Assembly: GCF_018320785.1 (NCBI RefSeq)
Contig: NC_054867.1
Span: forward strand, 25,795,855 to 25,859,854
From: Cheilinus undulatus
Taxonomy: Eukaryota > Chordata > Actinopteri > Labriformes > Labridae
DNA length: 64,000 nucleotides
Direction of reading: 5' to 3'
The position numbers were made by a program, and so were the translations under genes. This document shows positions 34,901 through 48,400 of this stretch, piece after piece. The notes under the pieces were generated by a model that saw only the letters and a program-made list of their open reading frames with translations, was not told the origin of the DNA and made no database searches. Within the stretch, counting starts at the first letter, position 1. Each line of letters starts with the position of its first letter.

Positions 34901-37900
34901 CCTTGATGGTGAAATGAATGAGTGGTCTCAAGTTAATTACTGGTTGTTTCACTCCTTATGTTTTATCATTTTAAAAAAAGCATCGATACACCATGTGCAT
35001 GGTCTCTAGCACTGCATGGCAGCATTTTTGTCCAGTCTGGCTTGAGGCACTGTGTGACTGATTTTTGTTGTTTCCCCCTGTCTAGATCTTTGCTTGTATT
35101 GTACTTCCTCTCTGAATTATGACTTACTGTTCCTCAGAATGAGCACACCATAAGACATTTGAAGAAATAATCCTGAATATATTTTATGCCTACAGTGCTA
35201 CAGGAGTGACAGAAGTTTTGCCATGTCACATTACCATTTTCTTATAGATCTGAAACCACAACTAACTTAAGAAAGGGAATACTGCTTTTTGTCATGTCCA
35301 TTTGGCAGGGAAGGGTGAGGGCAATAGTTGATAGTTGGTTGCAATCTGCTACCTTAGACTAAAGCTTAATAGTGCTTTTAAACATCTAATACAGAGTTAG
35401 TCCAACAGGTAGAGTTTAAATACAATAATAATGAAATCCATCAGAAGCCTATTCAAACAGCAAAATATTGCCACAGAGTTAGAGAGCTGTACTTGAGACT
35501 GCTGTTATGAAAGCAGGGACGATAAATAAAAACATAATTCTCAGTGATTTGTCACCACAAAGCTTTTGATTGTGAGCTCCTTCAAATTAAATTTTCCTTT
35601 TCTGGCAGACAGTCACTGTCATTCCTTTTACTGAAAATGATCACCACTGTTTTGCAAGAACTCGAAAAGAGCCTTGAGTACAAAGCCACGTCATGCACCA
35701 TACAATTCAGATATATGGCTCGAATCAATCTGAAAAAAATCTGTGACTAATCAGACTTACCAAAAACTTGTTGAGTCATAGCAGAGATGAAATATGTGAT
35801 GTTATATATATTGCATCTTTGCTGATGATTTGTCTCTGTACAGAAATAAAGATAGTTGTGACGCTTATAAGTCCTCCCTCACTTCAACATGGTGAAACTA
35901 CTGGTAACAAATTCACTAGAAACATTAAAGACACATGTGCCCTGCTTTAGAAACATTCATCACCAGCAGATACTCCTTTTTAGGATAACAAGATTGCAAA
36001 AATATTTTCTCATGTGGGTGTGGCAACCTCTGCAAGGGCCTGCGCAAAAATTAATCAGTATAGATGTGAGGAGTTGAAGGAGTAAGTATGCACTGTCAAT
36101 CGCAAATGATTATCTAAGATAAAGTTTTTTTAAGTTGACAGAGAGAAAGCACAACTTTTCATGTCCAACTTTGGGCAGTCTGGTCTGTTTAAGTCTAAAT
36201 CTGTCGTTTTTTTTCTTTCGTATTGTCTCTACAAAGATTTATAAAAGTTTGTGCAGCTCAGTGCAAAACAATCCACCACAACTTGATAGCTTTAGAAGAA
36301 TACATTTCCCTGAGAATATTCCTTTCCAGTTTTCCTCTGTTCTCTTGTAAAAACTAGTTTGAAATATTCATTAGAATTTTATATTTTAGTTGGTTTAGAT
36401 TAAAACTTCAGTTTCAGAAAGTGTCAATTTGTTCATTTGCAGAAGTGAAAATTCCCCTCATCATCCAAAGTCAACACATAAATATTTTCAGCAGTAAGAT
36501 TTGGATCACTTCATATTCCAACTGAACTGAATCAGCTGCTGAAAAGAAACTACTATCCAGGTTTTTGTGCAGGAATTGAAAAATTCAGTTGAATCACAGT
36601 GTGCTGCAGCTCCCTGTAGGACAGAGTGCCGCTCTGTATGGCACAGTGTGTCAATAGAAACACACCGGCATGGTTCAGCAGTGCCAGTGCCAGGATTCTC
36701 CCTAAGTCCATAAACATACACACTTGTTGCACTTTCTGTCTCTCTGTTTCACACACCAACACACTCTCTATCTGTATTTCTAATGTTTAAATCATTAAAA
36801 ACACATCTACTGCAGCACCCCTCTGGAAACAACACAGAAAGTTTCTTACCTGCCTCTGGTACCTGCCCTCTTTTGTCAAGTCACAAGTTTTCTGCCTTTT
36901 CTTCTCTCTCCCTCTCTAACTCCTCTCCTTCCCCTCCCTCTCTTCCTCAGTTTCCCTTGGTCCCTCGCCCTCCCTCTTTCTTCCTCTCTCTCTTTTGGTG
37001 GACAAGTCAGCCTGTTGGGTTTGTTCCCTGGCTTTTTTCCTCTGAAGGTCACAGTGGTTCCTTTCTCCCCCTCTGCTTGCCTGCTAAGGCCCAGCGAGGT
37101 TTAATCTTAATTCCCTTTTGGAAGACCTCAGGCTCTTTCATGTTTCTTAACTGTGTCACAGTTTGTTAGTTTTTTGTTCTGCGCCAGCAAAGCATGAGAA
37201 TGTTTGTATCAAGAAGACAAAAAAGGATGCATGTGCTTGTTTGCATGTTTGTGTGCAGAAGAAAGATCATTTGTTTCAGTATCCAAAGTTTGAGAAATGT
37301 TGATACTGGTCCTTTTCTGCACAGGGAAGCCTGACTGTCTCCCACCCACCCAACTATTGTTTAGATGACTGCACTCCTGTTCAGTCATGTGCTTTTCATT
37401 AGCAGCATCTCTCCATCTTTTCTGTGTCACTATGTCCAGCAGGATTTCTGCTCCCCTCCAGCATCTGTAAAACAGTCTGATTACTGAGGTCCAGCTTGGG
37501 CATGCAGGCTGGTGTTGTAGAGGGTATTTCAGGAAGTGGGGTTCACTGTGATTAACACAGTGTAGCTCCTCTAATGTGTGTGTTTATGTGTCACTAAGGG
37601 CAAGGACTTGGACATGTGTTTGTTTCCCTGCATTCCTGCAGAGTGAGCTGCAGCAGGACGATAATGAGGTGAGCATATGTGGGGAGCAGTTCCTTACACA
37701 GATGTACATACGAGTGCCTCCTCCCACTTTCCTGCTCACTTTCTTTTTCTATTCATAAATTCTCCTTACTGCTCTGCTGTCTCCATATTCTGGATACTGA
37801 GCACATCTGGGCCAAACATCTGGTCCAAACTGGTCCCAGCAAGGAAAAGACTTCAACTAATAAGCCACAGGGAGAGAAATGGGTGTAGGCACAAATATGT

Positions 37901-38115
37901 CATTTTTTGGGTGTCTGCTTTTTCTCTCTCATCTTTTCTGCTACCATCAAAGTGACATGCCAAGAAAGATATTCAACACCTTTACCGATCAACCCCAGTG
38001 ACCTCATTTCCTCTAAGAGTTTTATTTTGTGCTGCTTGTAAGGATGATGTCATTGGAAATAGCTGCTCATTATTCAGCTGAATATTTTGTCTATCAAGCC
38101 TGTAATAAAGTTTTG
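34901..38115. other. Spacer with weak exon-like segment
   Basis: Contains a CT-rich tract at about 36895-36990 and a good minus-strand donor ending at 36850 (possible prelp 5' exon). On the plus strand, 37642-37668 is a 27-base segment bounded by ttccctgcattcctgcag and gtgagc and encoding SELQQDDNE. No gene could be assembled. Confidence 0.3.
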
Positions 38116-38119
38116 GCAA

Positions 38120-40360
38120 AAATGAATCTACAAACTCCTATTCCAAACAGTTGGGACATTGTGTAAAGCGTGAATAAAACAGAATTCAATGATTTGCAAT
38201 CCATAAACTTTGGTTCAGTTGAATACAGCACATGGATATTTGATGCTCAAACTGATAGAATGCAATGTTTTTTTTAATTTGATATATGAACACATTCTGA
38301 ATTTTATGCCCGCAACACATTCTAAAAAGTTGGGACAGGAGCATGTTTATCAGTGCATTACATTGTGGTTTTTTCTAACAACATTCTGTAAGAATCTGGG
38401 GACTGATGACACTGTTGAAGTATTGAAATTGGAATCTTTCTCATTCTTCCCCATATCTTGAGTTTCACAGTAGTGCAGGGTTACCAGTGTCTTATTTTAT
38501 GCTTCATTATGCACCAAACTTTTTCAGTAAGAGACAAGTCTGAACTGCATGGAGGCAGGTCTAATACCCAACCTTTTTCAACACACACTATGTAAAATTC
38601 CATCGCCGGGGGGCTCTCGCCCAAAACATTAACACTATATGACAAGTATAGACCTGACCAGCTCCGTCCATCTCCACTGTTTACTTATTTTTTTGAATCA
38701 AGGACTTCATTCAATAAGAAGGCCCCTCATAAGGCATGGTTATTAAACACAAAACCAACGTTTTGTTTTCATTCATAAATTTCTTTCATGCAAAAGTGGA
38801 AGCTAGAAGCAACACCAGAGCACATGCACTTCTTGGGACTGATTCCAGCGTGAATGAGGAAGTGCACTTTTAAGTGCATTTCTCCCTCATTATGAGAAAT
38901 GTATTAATAGAAACAAAATACTTCAGTTTACTGTTTTGTAAATACGCCTTATGAGGTGCTGTTTTTATTGAACAAAGAACAATTCAAAACAATAAGTGAA
39001 GGAGTCTGGAGGTGGACATGCGAGCAGTGCTTGCTTAAAATGTCGAGTGTTGGGGGTACTGAGGTGAATTTGGGTGATTGAACACACAACCTCTGTCAGC
39101 TACCAGAAAGCCTGCCTCCTGCCAGGAGCCCCCCATTTTTGCCACTTTACACACATGTTGACCACTTTTAACCCATATCTGCTGGAAATCAAGTTCCATT
39201 TCACCACCTTTTCTGCCAATGTTTGCTTTTTTTAACCCATTTTAATTCTATTTCAAGCAAAGGGGTTTACATTTGGGCTGCACAGGGGTTAGCGCTGTTG
39301 CCTCACAGCAAGAAGGTTGCTGGTTCACTTTAGGCCAGGGCCTTTCTATGTGGAGTTTGGATGTTCTCCCCGTGCATGCGTGGGTTCTCTCTGAGTACTC
39401 TGGCTTCCTCCCACCACCAAAGACATGCTTGTTGGGTTAACTGATCACTCTAAATCAGCCATAGGTGTGAGTGTGAGCGTGCTAGGTTGTCTGTCTCTAT
39501 ATGTCAGCCCTGCGATTGACTGGTAACCAGTCCAGGGTGTACTCCACCTCTCGCCCAATGACAGCAGGGATAGGCTCCAGTGCCCCCGTGACCCCTAACG
39601 GGATAAGCGGTATAGAAAATGGATGGATGGATGGGTTTACATTTTTTAGAAGTCTATGAAGGCTTGATACTACAGCATAAATAATGCTGCTTTGATAAGA
39701 GTGGTTGTTATTCAGATTAAAAATATAAGGTAAAATGTGGTCATGACAGTTCAACCGTACAATGGATCAAGATTTTTCTGACCTCTATGGTCGGGGGATT
39801 TGGCTGGGCCCCAGAAAGCTCTCCCCTCAATTAAAAACAATATCTAACATAGGAATGTTCACTTTTTAAATTAATATATATTTCGGTACAAAGATTTTGC
39901 ATATTGTATCTTTAACATTGAATCAGTGCTGTTGTAACTTGTGCAGACAGTGTCTTGGCATTGTCTTGCTGAAATAAGCAGAGACATCCCTGAAAAAGAT
40001 GTCTTGATGGAAGCATGTGTTGCTCCAAAGTCTACATGTACCTCTCTGTATTAATGGTAACCTCTTATCCCATGTTTGAATGGTATCTTTAAAAGATATT
40101 TCTGCAAAGCCTTTAGGATACCCAGACAGCTTTTTATTTTCCAACCGTCTTTTAACACGTTTTTTTCTCTCAAAAGTGTTGATTCAGGTACTGCTTAGGC
40201 ACCGGCACTCTGAATTCCTTAAAACTACAGGTTAAGAAACATTGTTCATAAACCGTTGAACTTATTTCCCATGCAGTCTTTCACAAAATGGAGAATCTTG
40301 TGCCGCCCTTGGATTGTGAACAACTGAGCCTTTCAAGAGTCCTCCTTTTATACTCAATAA
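38120..40360. mobile_element. Palindromic 'gttgggaca' DNA transposon relic split by other repeats
   Basis: The left part (38120-38580) has 'gaataaaacagaattcaatg', 'atttgatgctcaaactgat' and 'aaaagttgggacaggagcat'. Characteristic interior sequence resumes at about 39920-40350 (cttgctgaaataagcagaga, aaagatgtcttgatggaagc). Between them lie other repeats, including the SINE-like unit at 39270-39640. A related copy lies at 43275-45470. I recall this family as a palindromic fish DNA transposon but cannot name it with certainty. Confidence 0.55.
39270..39640 (+). repeat. tRNA-headed SINE-like element with (ATGG)n tail
   Basis: The head reads 'gggctgcacaggggttagcg..ttgcctcacagcaagaagg', with A/B-box-like spacing, then 'ttctccccgtgcatgcgtgg', 'ggtaaccagtccagggtgta' and a tail ATGGATGGATGG. 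This is a very common teleost repeat. A tail fragment of it is also near 10002-10040. Confidence 0.7.
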
Positions 40361-42560
40361 TAGTACTGTTACCTGTTGACAATTAACCTACTTACCTATG
40401 GAATGTTTCAGGGGCTTTCCATAATTTCAAGTCAATCACAATCTTTTACCTCTGAGGACTAGAATATTGGTATTAAAAGTTGCCAGAAATGTTTAACATT
40501 GTCAGAACTCCTGTAAATTTTATGCGATCGCCACATCAAAACATATGAGAGGCAATTATTAGTAAGCAGTAGGAGATGGAGGAGACATATTTCAAAAACA
40601 GAAATGTTAAATGTTGAAGTCATCAGATTAGTCCTGGTGTTGAATCAGTGGTGCCTAATGTAATTCACAGGTACAGGAGCCTAAGAGGGACAATACAAGG
40701 TAACAGTGCATTTTAAGTAACTGTACCAGAGAATTTTCAGTACAGAATTAAATAAAAATAGTTATTCTTTCCTATAGAGTTAGAAGGAAAACAGCTGATA
40801 ATTTTACACTATGACCTTCTTTAAACTAATTGTTCATGATCAAACCTGGCACATGATAAAACTTAATTTGTTTTATTTGAATACCTTAACAGCTGAACTT
40901 GCCATAAAACTTTGCTGACAGAGAGCTCTAATCTGAAGCTTTATAGGCTGTCTGCCAGTAAGAATGCATCAATTCGCTATCTATTAAACATTTACTCTCA
41001 AGCTTTTGCAGGAACTGAGCCCCCATGATGTCTTTAAAGAGTGTTTATTGCTGCAGTTTTTCTTACAAACTTTGACTTTTGTGCCTATGGCCATCAAGAT
41101 ACAACCCCTTTTTGATTCTGCCTGTATTCTACATGCCATCCTAGGAATGCATTGTCTGTATTGTATTTCACATTGTGTGTAATAAATCTCAAGAAGCCAA
41201 ACTTTGTGGATTAAACTGTGGGTTTTGGTGTTGCCTCTTAAAACTGGGTCAGATAGCCTGTGGAATGTAACTGTTTGGTCTGAAGACTTCAGATACTGAT
41301 CGTCTGGACAGCCATGGTGGGATGTTCTGTTTTTAGAGCTGAATTCAACCTGTTGATTCAAGAAGAGTGATATTTAAAGGGCTGAGATCCTCCTTTTAAT
41401 TGCAGGAAATCTTTAAGCAGCAGTCCTCATGCTAATAAATACTGCAGCAGATGTTTTTCCAAACAGATGGAGAGAGCGAGACAGGCTCAGGCTCCAGCCC
41501 AAGATGACTTGGTTTGTATAATAATCTGAGAAATTTCCAAGAACAGCCTGTTCTGTCATTTAGAGTCATTTGGGTGATTGGACTGTTTGATTTAAAGGAG
41601 ACATGCATGAGCTTTAGGCAGAAATGTTTCCAGAGGAAACACAGTCATGGGAATACTTACTTTATCCCCAATATTTACAGGCTCTTTTCTGGTGCATTTC
41701 CCCTCTAAAACAAGCTGATACTGCATCGTCTGCATGCTGTATACATACTCAGGCTAAGCAGGACACACCCAGTTTATCATATCCAAAAGTTCTGTGGAAA
41801 ATCCTGGAAATGAATACGCATCCTGGAAATGTTGAACATTTTCTCTGGCCCAAGTGATGACACAGAATGACTACAGATTCCCTAAATAATATATGAAATC
41901 CTTGAAAGACAAACCATTCAGACATCTGTAATGTTTAGTTTGAGACTTTTGAACAATCTTTAAGTTAGTTTGAGGGACAGGCTACGGTTTGTTTTCAAAT
42001 AAATTAACTATCTTAAGTTATTATGTCATTAACATTATGCTACTAGTGTAATGAGTACTTTTAGTTTCCTATTGAACATAAACCCCCACCCCCCCACCCA
42101 CATATGCTTACATGCATAGTAAACTTGAGCTATGGTAATAGCCCGATTAGCCAATTCAACAGGAGAAGTGTCCTTTTCTAAGAGAGAAACCATACGATGA
42201 TGGTAGCATGAAAATAGATGAAGATGTTCCCCTCAGAGCAAGTTATGGACCTTTTTCTTGTTGACCTTGCTAACAGGTTAGCAAGCAGTTAACTGTTTAA
42301 TGGTGAAAACCTGAACAAACTTCACACTGAGCTGCTGCAAATTACTTTTGATACAGATAAGATGAACGCTGTACTTGTAGCTCATGGTCATATCCAAAGA
42401 CATATGATAATGTGACTCCTGCTAAACTTTGCATGTATGCTGTTAGGTTTCCAGTTCGAAACATTGCATAGAGTCTATGGAGCAGAACACTAAATCTAGT
42501 CTGGTCTGAATGAGATGTATACATGCAAGAGAAAATAAATCTTCTACCACATTGTGTATG
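40361..42560. other. Spacer with one weak exon-like segment
   Basis: On the plus strand 41468-41512 (45 bases) is bounded by ttttccaaacag and gttt, and encodes MERARQAQAPAQDDL. It is richer in GC than its surroundings. The donor is poor (GTTTGT). No gene was assembled. Confidence 0.25.
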
Positions 42561-43264
42561 TGTGTTAGTCTGACTTAAAAAAAAAAATATAAAAAAATAA
42601 GTATGATTTAGGCCAGACCAAGGTTATAATAGTTTTGGATTTTTCATTAGTTTCTATTTTTATTTTGTTTTCACTTTCTATGTTTGATTTTAGTTTAGTT
42701 TTTATTAGTTTGCTGGTTTATTAGTTTAGTTTAGTTTTATTTTGCAAAATGTTTCGTTTTAGTTTAGTTTTTATTAGTTTTAGTGTTAGTTTTAATTTTT
42801 TACGGAGAAATGTAGGGGCTGAGTGAGCGTCATAAATTTTTAAAAACATATTCAAACAGGCTATTCTTCATTTATCATTTTATTTACTTAATGATGATGT
42901 TTGAATACAACTTCAGGCATAAAACTACTACTGTCTGAAGTCTTAACCAATCAGATCAGGCAATTTTACTATCCACAGACTTGTGCGTAGGTGCCAGTCA
43001 GTATGGTTGTGTCAAAGACTAAAACTAGGGATATTTTGTCTCCATTTCTATTTTATTTTAGTTAGTTTTGTAAAGGCACTATACAGTTTTAGTTAGTTTT
43101 CATTTTTTTGGTCAAGCTTAGTTTTTATTTTGTTTCAGTTAACTAAAATGATTTTTGAATTTTAGTTTTAGTTATTTAGTTAATTTAAGTTAACTATAAC
43201 AACCTTGGGCCAGACTAACATATTAACATGCATTCAAAGGTCTCATTTTAGTTGGACTAACACA
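42561..43264. mobile_element. Palindromic MITE hosting a hAT-like element
   Basis: The outer repeat has inverted ends TGTGTTAGTCTGAC (42561) and GTTGGACTAACACA (to 43264). The inner element at 42619-43207 (589 bp) starts CAAGGTTATAATAGTTTTGG and ends GTTAACTATAACAACCTTG, is rich in TTAGTTTAG, and is flanked by identical 8-mers ggccagac (42611-42618 and 43208-43215). Removing the inner element plus one 8-mer restores a continuous outer repeat. Confidence 0.8.
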
Positions 43265-43274
43265 GTAATTTTGC

Positions 43275-45470
43275 TTTTTATATAAACCACAATTCTAAAA
43301 AAAAAAGTTGGAAATTTGTGTAAAATATAAATGAATAAAAACAGAATACAGTGATTTGCATATCCTTTTAAAAATATAGTGAATTGAAATCTGTATAAAG
43401 ACTATATATTTGATGTTCAAACTAATATGTTTTATTGTTGGGGTTTTTTTTTGTTGTTTGTTTTTTTTGAAATATACATACTTTATGAATCAAGTGTTTG
43501 CAACAAATTCCATAAAAGTTGGGACAGGGGCAAGAAAAGTGAGAAAGTTTTAAAATGCTCACAAAAAATCTGGAACATACATAGTTGTACACAGTTTATA
43601 GCTGATAGTACCATGATTGGGTATAAAAGTAGAACTCCTTAGAAAGGCTCAGTTGTTCACAATCAAGGATGGCGCAAGAGTCCACATTTATTGAAAGGCG
43701 ATGAGGGGAAATAATCCATAGTCCATTTCTGGAAATAATGGCTGACAGAAACTAGGGCTGTCTTCGTATACCGTATTGACGATAATCGTGGTATTCAAAA
43801 ATTAAATTTCAATATCATGTTAAAAATGTGCATATGATAATATCGTGTAAATGATCCAGTGCCACTTGAACACAGTTTGTTTTCTACATCTGCCCCTGTT
43901 TTCCTCTGCCCTGCTTTGTCTCCCTCCTGTAGCACCCCAGCAACCCCTCCCCCTTCCTCCTCACACACAAACACTGACCCTCCACAATGACACAGCAGCT
44001 GCAGTACCTCCTTAGACAGGTATTTTGACTGTAATTCATCTGCCAAAAGAGAGAACTCAACATAAATAAAGTTAGAGATAAATTCGATTAATTGTCCCAT
44101 TATTATTTGAATTTTTATTGATATCGTGATAATATCATTACCATGACATTTTTTTTGCCAACGATAATTGTGAAGTGAAAATCTGATATTGTGACAGCCC
44201 TAACAGAAACCCAACACTGTTGAGTATCTTTAAGAGCTACAGCAAACAAGAATTGGTAAGAACTCTACTTTCAGTCCTCCAACAGTCAGCATTTTCAGTT
44301 AACCTTGCAGAGCAGAGGGATTTGCCAGTCGGACATCAGGCACATGCATCTTGAAAAGCTCCAATCCACACCATTTGTGCTGCACTGAACAGGGTTTGGA
44401 CTAGGATTGGGCAGTATTCCTTTTTTAACACTGTCATATGCACTTTAACTTTTACCGGAGTATACGGTATTACTGCAAGGGGGGTTTAAAAAAACATTAT
44501 TTAAGCGCTTGCTGGCATTCACACGCAATCACAGCGAGCTGAGCTTCCTTCATACCTTCATAACAAAATGCTTTGAGTCTAAAAACCCCTGATGTTTATG
44601 AGGCAACGTACAGGATGGAAGGGATTTATAGTTGAAGCATTGTTTTTACACTTTTTTACACTCAAATTAAATTTCTCTCTTTTTCCTCTCCATATACAAC
44701 ACATTGGTGCTCTCTTTTCCTCCCTCACGTCCTCCCAGAGGTAATATGAGAAATAATGATCAACTAATATCATTTAGGATGTGGGATTGTGAAGTAATAT
44801 TGCATGTACTTTCAAACAGATAATGATTGAACTTGAAAATTATTGCCACATTGTCAAACGCGAGCTCCGTCAAGCCGTGAATTCATTTTATACTGGAAGC
44901 TTAGAAAAAGATACAGAATACTTCAGCACCTAAAATAACCAACAACCACTGCTTTTTCTCCTACACGGAGGGCTTTTTTTGGAAGAAATTAAGTGCTCTG
45001 AACATTTTCGACACAGCGTACAGGCGAGCCAACATATTTTCTTGGCCCATTTTTACGAAAAACTGGTTAAACTATGTGGATAAAACGTTCCCATCTATAG
45101 ACATCATGCTGCAGATTTCTCTGAACTCTTAATAACCACAGGAGCAACTTTCACAGAAATCACTGGAGGCTAATGCCACTGCTAGCCAAGTACTTCATAC
45201 GACCCAACTTCAGAAATCCAGAAATATCCCTTTAAGATGAAAAAAGGTAATACGGTGGTAAATATGCTCCTGTCCCATCTTTTTGGGATGTGTTGCAGGC
45301 ATTAATTTCAGAATATGTTTAAAAAATACAGTTAAGTTTATCAGTTTAAACAAGAAGTATCTTATCTTTGTGCTGTCTTCCATTGAATATAGGTTAAAAT
45401 ATTTGCAAATCACTGGATCCTGTTTTAAACAACATCCCAACTTTTTGGATTTGGGTTTTGTGACTACATA
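43275..45470. mobile_element. Second palindromic 'gttgggaca' relic hosting other elements
   Basis: The left end (43275-43740) has 'aaaacagaatacagtgattt', 'tttgatgttcaaactaatat' and 'aaaagttgggacaggggcaa'. The inverse right end (45260-45470) has 'gctcctgtcccatctttttg', 'tttgcaaatcactggatcct' and 'acatcccaactttttgg'. The inner 43753-44202 is a hAT-type MITE. Another palindrome-like repeat, beginning near 'gattgggcagtattcc' at 44405, fills up to about 45240. Confidence 0.65.
43753..44202. mobile_element. hAT-type MITE, 450 bp, perfect 8-bp target duplication
   Basis: Starts TAGGGCTGTCTTCGTATACC and ends ATATTGTGACAGCCCTA. Identical 8-mers acagaaac flank it (43745-43752 and 44203-44210). The arms carry GATAATATCGTG motifs in inverted orientation. 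No transposase is seen. Confidence 0.85.
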
Positions 45471-48400
45471 AACAAACTGACTAAGCCCTCCTATTAACAC
45501 TTTATTTTTCACTCTTTTCACAACACAGTCACCTGTATCCTCTTTGCTTCTATCATAATTACAGTGGCCGCTACAAGTTGCTGCATTAATTATTGTTTAT
45601 ACATACTGACAGGATGATAATAAACTGCTTGTACTTAAGACCTGAACTGACCTTTTTTGAAGATACTCTGCAGTGATTAAAGTGTAAGCCTGACGCTAGG
45701 CTCTCTTCACATCTTTTTAATCTTATAAAGATTCCATTCATGCTTTTCACATCACTGCACCATCCAGACCTGTGTAATACACTCTGCATACCAACACTAA
45801 GAGCTTTCATTGTAAGAGACAGGTTGCTGGAAGGCCTGCTGTTTATGCATGAAGTTAAGTAAAAAATTCTTCTGCGTCATCCAAAAGATAAAATTTGTTC
45901 CTGTCAGTCAAAAATCATACCAGTGAATTACAAATCCACACACACGTTACACCTTCAGGTACTGTGCACAGATGAGAAGCTTTACATGATGAATAGACAC
46001 ACAACACAGGCTGCAGACTGAAGTAGTCTCTCAAATAAGGAAAGTATAAAGTATGCACCATCAGGAGGCCATGTGGATATTAGACAAACAAAAATCATCT
46101 GTGCTGTATTAATAGATCATAATCCAGCCAATGCACAAGCGTCCAGCTCAACAGACCTGCTATAGCCATTTTATAGTTAATGAAATATGATTTTATGATT
46201 TATGTTTGTAGGAGGAAATAAGCAAACAGGCAGTAATTTTAGTTAGATAATTAATAAGCTGGTTTATAGTCATGTAACATCAGGAGTGGAGTCTGAATGT
46301 AGCTTCTTAAGGTGCTTTTTTCTCTCTGTATGCAAATTTTGAAGTGAAAAGACTGAAAATATAAACACAGGTGGCTTCATTTAGATATTTAAGGAAGCAC
46401 AAGCTCACATACCCACATGCTCCATGGTATGATATACTGTAGATCTGCATATGTTCATGGTTTTGTCTATTTTGCGTCTGGCTAGCTTCAAATGTTTAAC
46501 ACATGTGGCTTTGTAATAATGATAAGTAGTCACAGTCACGTTTCATACATAACACATGTAGAACTCCACGTCTTCACCTTTTACTTTCTAATGCAACCAT
46601 GTCTTCACCTTTCACACCCTCACCTCACACAGATGTTTAGTCAGCAGGCCAGTGAAAGGGTTTCCAGGGCAAAGAGACCTACTCGGAGGTAAACTGCATT
46701 ATCAGCTGCTTAAACATGGTCTGAAGGAAGTCATCCAGCAGTGCAGACTGTGGGAAACCCTCAGGAAATGCTCTCATAAACAGTCTGATTTAAGGACAAC
46801 TAACTCTTTATGTTTATCAGATTTTAAGATGCATTAGTAACTGAGAAAATGTTCACTATCTCTTCAGTGTTAGACATCATTCTCAATTTTTAGAGGAGAA
46901 AAGGTAAACTAGATCAGGCAAGTGCAACAAGCGTGTTTATTGCTAATTTTTTGGCTAAAGTTATAGTCCTTTGTGAAAGACTTCGTGTAGTATGCCATAT
47001 TTCAGGGGCTTATTTCTCTAAGCTTTTGGCCATCTCTGTTCCCGAAAATGTATTCAAAAATTTATTGCTTCCATGAGTAGAAATTTCTTCAGGAAATGAA
47101 GACCTTTGCTGCACAAACTGATGATTCTCTGCAACATAAGAACCATCAATCAGATTCTAAAACAAACACATACATCACAGCACAATCGGCGTCTGTGCTT
47201 GTTCATTTGTGTGTCTAATGACAGAGCTGGAGGTCTTAGTCTGGCTTGTAAACAGGCCTTTAAAAGAATCTCACTGCTTCCTCTGTCCTCTAGCCAATAA
47301 CCACAACCAATCCCATACAGGTCTGTGTTGGATTAGAAGATGGTTTCTGTGCCCAGCAGCACACAGAGCGTTACACAGCTGGGAGGTCTAAACCTTTTAG
47401 TACAATATTCTTTTTGAAATGTCAGATGGCACGTCAACCTGACAATTTTTAATGCCTTTTTTAAAGAATAATCAGTTCATTGTTCATGTAGTGTTTGACT
47501 CCTCAAGCTAATCCCTAAACTGGGAGAGACAGCAGGTTAATGAACATGCCAAATGTGCAAAAACAATGCCACAAATTGCATTCTTATCAGAGTAGATATG
47601 AGTTGTGTTAATGTTCTTAAAGATTCCTAGCTGTTTGACTAAGCAGTGCATGCTAATTTTGACTAACAGCTTTAATCTGAATATTGTTTCCTCAAGAAAG
47701 GACTCCTGATTTCAGCAAGAGGCTTCTACTTTAAGTGATGTGTATGGATTCGCCTGTTGCTTTGTTTTCTGTATTAAGAGTTATCTTGTATTCACAGTTT
47801 GTTCTGACTGGCACTAAATATGTATTACTTCATTTGCATTTCTAAGTCTTATAAATAGTCAGTGAACACAAGGTTCTCTTACTTTAGTATAATGTGAGCA
47901 AACTTTCTCTTTGGTGAAGTACTTTGACTTAGCGTTAATAATCAAGTACTTGTTCCATTCCTGCCTGGCAACCAGAGCTGATGTCAGTAACCAAAAACAC
48001 AAAAAAACAGCCAATGCTTGCATGTCAGTAACCTAAGATCTAAAGAATTTAGTCAGTGTGCCAAACCACTGCCATGAGGATTATTAATCTTAACAATGCT
48101 GATCACAACTGCCAAGAGCCTCAAGAGTTTATCACAAAAGCACAATAGAAAGCTCCACAAAGATGTGTCTGTTTTCTTAGAGGGCATGTTCTGTTGCATG
48201 TCATTCAAACTTTAAATTTAATATTTCTTCTGCTGTTTAATGTAAGCTTCGTAGACTTTGTTGTCTCCACAGATAAATTCCTTTTACAGCACTGTATATG
48301 TCTGACAAACAAATGAAGAGACAATACATAAACACGCCACATATCAGAAAGCGAATAATATTAAGTTTAGACTCCTGCCTGTTCAGTGAGGCCTTTTGTT

